From JBDKTK01 sp039680225 (GTDB taxonomy: Bacteria > Desulfobacterota > Syntrophia > Syntrophales > UBA4778), in assembly GCA_039680225.1 (NCBI GenBank), contig JBDKTK010000102.1, positions 1-11,104 on the forward strand: 11,104 bases of DNA, given 5' to 3'. This document shows positions 6,854-11,104 of this stretch, piece after piece (position 1 is the first letter of the stretch; every line of letters starts with the position of its first letter). The notes under the pieces were generated by a model, which did not search any database, was not told where the DNA came from, and was given only the letters and a program-made list of their open reading frames with translations. Both the position numbers and the translations under genes were made by a program.

Positions 6854-8242
6854 TTATCGCCCCCACCGCCGTGAGGGTTTCCGGGCCCTCATGTCCGCTT
6901 CAATTGATTCGAGCGAGCAGCCTTTCGTCTCCGGTATCTTGAAATAGCAATAGAACCAGCCCACAATTCCGATTGCGGCAAAACAGAAGAAAGTGACCGG
7001 CCGTCCCAGTGTTTCGATGAGGCTCAGGAAGGTAAGGGCTATGAAAAAGTTAAATACCCAGTTTGCCACCGTGGATAAGCTCATGGCAAGCCCCCTGATA
7101 CCCAGGGGATAGATCTCGGAGATCAGCAGCCAGGCGATTGGGCCGAGGCTGAGGGCAAATGCGGCAATGTAGACGAAGATACCCGCCACGGCCGCCCATT
7201 TCAAGCCCTCGCCAAGGCTCTCGCCGAAGGAAAAGACGAGGCCGACGACGACGAGGCTCGCCACCATGCCCAGAAGCCCCATGAGCAGAAGGGGCCTTCG
7301 TCCCCACCGGTCGATGAGAAAGAGCGAGACGATGGTCATGACGACGTTGACGGCACCCACGGCCGCCGTAGCGCCGATTGCCGCCGTCTCCGAATCGAAT
7401 CCCGCCATCTGAAAGATGGTGGGTGCGTAATAGATGATCGTATTAATGCCTGTTGCCTGCTGGAAGAACATGATGGCTATGCCCATGAAGAGGGCCGGCC
7501 TGATCCAGCGCTGCCCAAGGTCTCGCCACCCGCCGCTTACCGATTCACTGGCGATGGAGGTGCGCATCTCGTCCATCTGGGCGTCTATCTCCCGGGCCGG
7601 GATGAGGCGCTTCAGGACATCCCGGGCATCATTCTCGCGTTTGCGGGCCATCAGCCATCGCGGGCTTGCCGGGAGGAACATGAGACCCACACCCAGGATA
7701 ATTGACGGGACCAGGCCTACGGCGAACATCCCCCGCCAGGTGTACCGGGTTGTTGCGAAAAGGCCGTCCACCAGGTAGGATACGAGGATTCCGATGGTTA
7801 TCATAAGCTGGTTCAAGGAAACCAGGGCCCCCCGTATTCTCGCGGGGGACGTCTCGGAGATGTAGAGCGGCACCGCGTAGGAGGCGATACCGATGGCGAT
7901 GCCAAGGACTACCCGTCCCGCAATCACCACGTGCATCGATGGGGCGAGGGCGGCAATGAGTGTACCAAGGGCGAAGATGACAGCGGTGCAGAAAATGACT
8001 CGCTTGCCCCCGAAAAGGTCTGTAACGCGCCCGCTGGCAGCGGATCCGATGATGGCGCCGACGAGGACGGCGCTGACGACGAATTCCTGCGATGCAGAGT
8101 CGAGGGCAAACTCCTTCTTGAGAAAGAGAAGCGCCCCCGAGATGACACCCGTGTCGAAACCGAAGAGGAGGCCTCCTGTTGCGGCTATTGCGGAAACAAC
8201 GTATACAAGCTTGCTGAATTTTACCGCTTTGTCATCTGCCAT
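6854..8242 (-). CDS. Sugar-porter family MFS transporter (sugar:H+ symporter-like)
   Basis: A 462-residue inner-membrane permease with 12 predicted membrane segments, a normal length for the family. Sugar-porter signatures are all visible: FGFDTGVISG (27-36), GRVTDLFGGKR (71-81), SETSPARIRG (129-138), PASPRW (191-196) before the central loop, QQATGINTIIYYAPTIF (261-277), DRWGRRPLL (311-319), GPIAWLLISEIYP (367-379) and PETKGCSLESIE (437-448). Residues matching the sugar-binding set of E. coli XylE are kept: Gln145, Gln261, Gln262, Asn267 and Trp371. It most likely imports a free hexose or pentose with a proton. The ATG has AAGGAG 10 bases upstream and lies 27 bases after the glucokinase stop, so glucose or a related hexose is the best guess. 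Related members with this pattern are GalP, XylE and AraE; which sugar is moved cannot be read from the sequence. Confidence 0.95.
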   Translation of the reverse strand: MADDKAVKFSKLVYVVSAIAATGGLLFGFDTGVISGALLFLKKEFALDSASQEFVVSAVLVGAIIGSAASGRVTDLFGGKRVIFCTAVIFALGTLIAALAPSMHVVIAGRVVLGIAIGIASYAVPLYISETSPARIRGALVSLNQLMITIGILVSYLVDGLFATTRYTWRGMFAVGLVPSIILGVGLMFLPASPRWLMARKRENDARDVLKRLIPAREIDAQMDEMRTSIASESVSGGWRDLGQRWIRPALFMGIAIMFFQQATGINTIIYYAPTIFQMAGFDSETAAIGATAAVGAVNVVMTIVSLFLIDRWGRRPLLLMGLLGMVASLVVVGLVFSFGESLGEGLKWAAVAGIFVYIAAFALSLGPIAWLLISEIYPLGIRGLAMSLSTVANWVFNFFIALTFLSLIETLGRPVTFFCFAAIGIVGWFYCYFKIPETKGCSLESIEADMRARKPSRRWGR

Positions 8243-8269
8243 CGCCTGTCCGCTCCTTCCGCACGGTGA

Positions 8270-9229
8270 TCATTCTGTTCTCAGGCTTATAGCTCCATAG
8301 TTCGCGGCCCCCCACAGACCGCTGTCCTCACTCAATATGAGCGTGACGGGTATTTTTTCAAGCATCGTCCCATAGTGGGACGAATCGGTGAATTCTTTTC
8401 TGAAATGGTCGTTCGCTACCAGAAAGGGATTTTTCATGGCAACGCCGCCGGCTATGAAGAGGCCCCCCAGGGCCAGCACGGTAAGCGCGTAATTGCGAGC
8501 TGCCCGGGCATAGAAGCGGGCGAAGAGCACTGTTGTTTCTGATTCCGGGGTGATCTCGCCGATGATATCCGCCGGTTCGAGGGTGCGGCCCGTCAGGAAG
8601 GCGTGAAGGTGCGTAAGGCCCGGCCCGCTTACAACGATATCACCATAGGGGTATTCCGCGCGCGTTCTTTCCAGGAGATAATCCCGGTAGGCTGTTTCGG
8701 TCTTCCCGTAGAAGGCAAAGGCGGCATGCCCCGCCTCTGAAGGCAGGGGAAGAAAAGCGCCCCGCCCGGCGGGAGCGAGAGCACAGTGCCCGAGACCGGT
8801 GCCGGCGCCGATGACTGCCACGTTGGCACCTGCCTGCGGTTCGCCGCTCTGGACGATCTGTGTCTGCAAGCGGGCCCCAAGGGGGCAGGCGAAGGCCTGA
8901 GCCACAAAGTCGTTGATAAGGAAGATCCGTGTGCCTGCCGCCCGGGCGCGAAGACCGGACACGTCCACGGCCCAGGGTACGTTTGCCAGCTTCGCGTACG
9001 TATTATCCTTCACGGCACCAGGTACGGCGAGCACCACCGCGTCCCACTGTATATCCGCCGTGATCGGTCCCGCCTTGTGCGCCTTTTCTATAAGATCGTC
9101 AAGGGACGATGCGCTGCCTGTTTTGAGCCGCAACCCGTCCACATACGACAGCTCGCCGTTGTCGTTGATCCGGAAATGGCCGAAGCGGCTGTTTGTTCCT
9201 CCTATATCGACTGCAATCACGTTCTTCAT
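8270..9229 (-). CDS. glk: Glucokinase (Glk family)
   Basis: Cytoplasmic enzyme that phosphorylates glucose with ATP to glucose 6-phosphate. At 319 residues it matches the E. coli-type Glk family (about 320). Seen: N-terminal phosphate loop AVDIGGTNSRFG (6-17), catalytic-base segment LINDFVAQAF (104-113) with Asp107, second nucleotide loop VIGAGTGLGHCAL (139-151), sugar-binding segment LPSEAGHAAF (162-171) with Glu165 and His168, and the C-terminal GGLFIAGGVAMKNP (255-268). The start ATG overlaps the stop of the radical SAM-methyltransferase gene by 4 bases (ATGA), with GGGAGG 10 bases upstream, so the two are translationally coupled. The sugar permease follows 27 bases downstream, giving an uptake-plus-phosphorylation pair that needs no phosphotransferase system. 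It is not ROK-type: the cysteine-rich ROK zinc motif is absent. Confidence 0.94.
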   Translation of the reverse strand: MKNVIAVDIGGTNSRFGHFRINDNGELSYVDGLRLKTGSASSLDDLIEKAHKAGPITADIQWDAVVLAVPGAVKDNTYAKLANVPWAVDVSGLRARAAGTRIFLINDFVAQAFACPLGARLQTQIVQSGEPQAGANVAVIGAGTGLGHCALAPAGRGAFLPLPSEAGHAAFAFYGKTETAYRDYLLERTRAEYPYGDIVVSGPGLTHLHAFLTGRTLEPADIIGEITPESETTVLFARFYARAARNYALTVLALGGLFIAGGVAMKNPFLVANDHFRKEFTDSSHYGTMLEKIPVTLILSEDSGLWGAANYGAISLRTE

Positions 9230-11103
9230 GATCCTTCCGCCTCCCTTGTTAATGAATGTTTCTTCTCATGATCGGGTGAGGCCGCCCTTGCAACACAGAG
9301 GATAAAATCGTGCACGACATTGTAGGCCCCTTTTTGGACACGGCCGGCGAGAGCTTCCTTGAACCGCCCCTCCATATGCTGTCTTGAACGGGGGTCGAGG
9401 GCGTCATAGAAGGCAGTACCGGCCCCTGATTTCGTGAGATGTTCCAGAACATCCTCCGGAGACCCGCATTTGAATGTTATGCGGCCTTCGGAGATATCTT
9501 CGGGAATAAAGGCGGCTTCCTTAAGAAGTGTTTCGAGGTGGGCCGCTCCTTCCGGAAAATCGAAGTGGACACGCTTTTGAAGAACCGAGGGGTCTTCGGC
9601 AACAAGTTCATGAAATATGGCGAGTTCCCTCGCAGGCGAATTTTGCCGGTGAACGACAAAGGCAAGGCGGCCGCCTTCAGTGAGCGAAGCCGCGGCGGTT
9701 TCAAAAAAGGCCCTGAGCGGGATGTAGCCCAGGACCCAGCTTGTAAAGATGAGGTCGAAAGGACCACGGCGGCGTAATATCTTCAGGGCGTCTCCCTGAA
9801 AAAACCGGATGTTTGTGTGCCCTGCAAGACGGATACGCTCCCTGGCAGCGCAGATCATCTCCCGCGAGATGTCCGCCGCCGTTATTGGGCACGCCGGACC
9901 GAAACGGCCGGCGATAAGGGACGTGGCAAAACCCGTTCCGCAACCTGCCTCGAAGACGCTGCGGGCCCCTGCGCCGGCGATCTTCCGGACAAGCGTCCGG
10001 ACGGGCCCGGCCGCCTCCGACAGCCAGTGCATATCATAATCCGCATGTATCCTGTCATAGGCCTCCCGAAGTTCCCTGCTTCCGACGCTCGCCGTCGCAC
10101 CTCGTTTCACGGTGAAGAACCGCGGCAGCCTGTGGTTGCGGGGAAGGTGCTCGCGGCATATCTCCTCGGAGACCTCGCGAAGAACAGGCATGGGTCCCTT
10201 CGGGACATGACTTCCGAGGATATGCCCTGCACAGGAGGTCCTCGGTTTCATGAAGTGCCTTCCCATCCTTTTCAGGATTGCCGCCAGCGGTTCCCGCACT
10301 GCATTTCCGAAGCTCAACGGGACGAGGTTGCAGGGACAGACCTCTCCCGAGCCGTCGATATAGAGATAGGTCAGTCCGGCCCCGCAGCCGAAGGCCTTCG
10401 CGGATTCCAGGTAAACGAAGGTGGACAGGACAGGCAGATCCTCCCGTGCGGCCACCTCTTTCTGATAGTCCATCAGGAGGTTCCGCTCCGCGGCTTTGAG
10501 GACCACATCACTCCTGCCTGAAAGTCTGCCCGTGGGGCAGGGTTCAAGAAGGTGGACCTCGCGGGCCCGGGACCTGCCTGCAAATTCGATGAATCTCATG
10601 AAGGTATCGGGTTGAATGAGACGCCGGGTGGCTACCGCCACGATATAGGGATAGAGACCACCGTCGGCCGCAGTCTGAAGGGCACGCAGGGCTGTCCGGA
10701 ATGCACCTCGTTTCCCGCGCATTCTGTCGTGTTCTTCGGCGTTCATCGAATCGAGACTGACGCCGACAGCAAAAAGCCCTTTTTCTTTAAGGGTCCGGGC
10801 ACGTTTTTCCGTCAGGCCCGAGCCCGTGGTGTTGAGCATCAGACAGGACCTGTCGTCGAAAAGGCCGACAATGTCTTCTAGGTCCTTCCTCAGGAGCGGT
10901 TCCCCTCCCGAGAGGGTGACCATCACGCTGCCCATCCCGGAGAGTTCGCGAGCGATCTTTTCCACGCTGCCGAAAGTCATGTCGCGCTGTTTCCGTCCGG
11001 CATTATAGCAATGCCAGCATCGGTAGCGGCACCGGTTGGTGACACCGAAGGTGACGGAATAGAGCCTGCGGCCGTCACGCTCACCGAGGGCGCCGAAATG
11101 TTC
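9226..11103 (-). CDS. Radical SAM enzyme with SPASM-like segment fused to a class I methyltransferase (5' end beyond the window)
   Basis: Two SAM-using modules in one chain; the substrate is unknown. The first ATG in the frame (10980) is not the start: upstream the frame stays open to the edge and encodes the iron-sulfur motif CRYRCWHC (CX3CX2C, 11031-11008), essential for a radical SAM enzyme. Numbered from that ATG: SGGEP (24-28), SLDSMN (75-80), then Cys199, Cys215, Cys217 (YIDGSGEVCPC), Cys250 and Cys275, a SPASM/twitch-like set that could bind a further cluster. From about 305 comes a methyltransferase: VFEAGCGTG (342-350), acidic Asp370, QGDALK (395-400), and DLIFTSWVLGYIPL (409-422). 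Its tail (EDVLEHLTKSGAGTAF and after) resembles BioC/UbiE-type enzymes. The visible chain is 625 residues. The stop overlaps the glucokinase ATG. Likely roles are peptide or cofactor modification, but no peptide precursor gene is visible here. Confidence 0.9.
   Translation of the reverse strand, partial: EHFGALGERDGRRLYSVTFGVTNRCRYRCWHCYNAGRKQRDMTFGSVEKIARELSGMGSVMVTLSGGEPLLRKDLEDIVGLFDDRSCLMLNTTGSGLTEKRARTLKEKGLFAVGVSLDSMNAEEHDRMRGKRGAFRTALRALQTAADGGLYPYIVAVATRRLIQPDTFMRFIEFAGRSRAREVHLLEPCPTGRLSGRSDVVLKAAERNLLMDYQKEVAAREDLPVLSTFVYLESAKAFGCGAGLTYLYIDGSGEVCPCNLVPLSFGNAVREPLAAILKRMGRHFMKPRTSCAGHILGSHVPKGPMPVLREVSEEICREHLPRNHRLPRFFTVKRGATASVGSRELREAYDRIHADYDMHWLSEAAGPVRTLVRKIAGAGARSVFEAGCGTGFATSLIAGRFGPACPITAADISREMICAARERIRLAGHTNIRFFQGDALKILRRRGPFDLIFTSWVLGYIPLRAFFETAAASLTEGGRLAFVVHRQNSPARELAIFHELVAEDPSVLQKRVHFDFPEGAAHLETLLKEAAFIPEDISEGRITFKCGSPEDVLEHLTKSGAGTAFYDALDPRSRQHMEGRFKEALAGRVQKGAYNVVHDFILCVARAASPDHEKKHSLTREAEGS
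9240..9245 (-). promoter_or_regulatory. Shine-Dalgarno site of glucokinase
   Basis: GGGAGG on the minus strand, 10 bases before ATG 9229, inside the last codons of the radical SAM-methyltransferase gene. It supports the ATGA overlap as the real start of glucokinase. Confidence 0.6.
11008..11031 (-). other. Codons for the radical SAM CX3CX2C iron-sulfur motif
   Basis: On the minus strand the 24 bases encode CRYRCWHC, the three cysteines that hold the 4Fe-4S cluster of radical SAM enzymes. They lie upstream of the first in-frame ATG, which proves that the gene begins outside the window and that a start call at 10980 would give a protein without its catalytic cluster. Confidence 0.9.
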
Positions 11104-11104
11104 C

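Noticed and set aside
7893..8300. Long plus-strand open frames opposite the sugar transporter and glucokinase
   Set aside because: Antisense frames are expected in GC-rich coding DNA; the peptides are rich in Arg, Pro and Ala with no motifs, while the minus-strand genes carry full family signatures.

Overview
Every gene I can support in this 11.1 kb window lies on the minus strand, so transcription runs from the right edge to the left. The window holds eight recognisable genes and one probable small gene, packed tightly: several stops and starts overlap by 4 to 16 bases or abut, and most of the rest are separated by less than 100 bases. I see no rRNA, tRNA, CRISPR array, insertion sequence or clear rho-independent terminator. 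The gene types (CHASE2 cyclase with a FecR-like partner, radical SAM enzyme, bacterial-type Shine-Dalgarno sites, GTG/TTG starts) suggest a Gram-negative bacterium. Deltaproteobacteria (Desulfobacterota, for example a syntroph) is my best guess, but it is an inference without a marker gene.

Right part (about 11104 to 6854, visibly GC-rich). A radical SAM enzyme fused to a class I SAM-dependent methyltransferase enters from the right edge. Its stop overlaps the start of a glucokinase by 4 bases, and a sugar-porter MFS transporter follows 27 bases later. The last two make a simple path: import a free hexose by a permease, then phosphorylate it with ATP. Why a radical SAM-methyltransferase fusion is translationally coupled to glucokinase is not obvious.

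Middle (6853 to 5911). A two-domain GNAT acetyltransferase follows a 97-base gap that contains a plausible sigma-70 promoter. Its acetyl-CoA loop has Trp where the family usually has Gly. Base composition drops around here, so a new transcription unit may begin.

Left part (5859 to 1). Five genes look like one signalling-transport unit: a long ABC exporter-type protein whose nucleotide-binding domain carries a large internal insertion with repeated subdomain-like segments; a single-domain cyclic-nucleotide-binding protein; an exported FecR-like protein with a TPR-like tail; a probable 51-residue small protein that exactly bridges the next gap; and a CHASE2-transmembrane-class III nucleotide cyclase running off the left edge. 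The obvious reading is a periplasmic sensor (CHASE2, perhaps with the FecR-like protein) that controls cyclic-nucleotide synthesis, a local receptor for that nucleotide, and an ABC transporter as the output. The cyclase keeps its metal-binding and transition-state residues but has Gln and Val at the two purine-selecting positions, so its product cannot be assumed to be cAMP. This five-gene unit is the best candidate for an undescribed system in the window.
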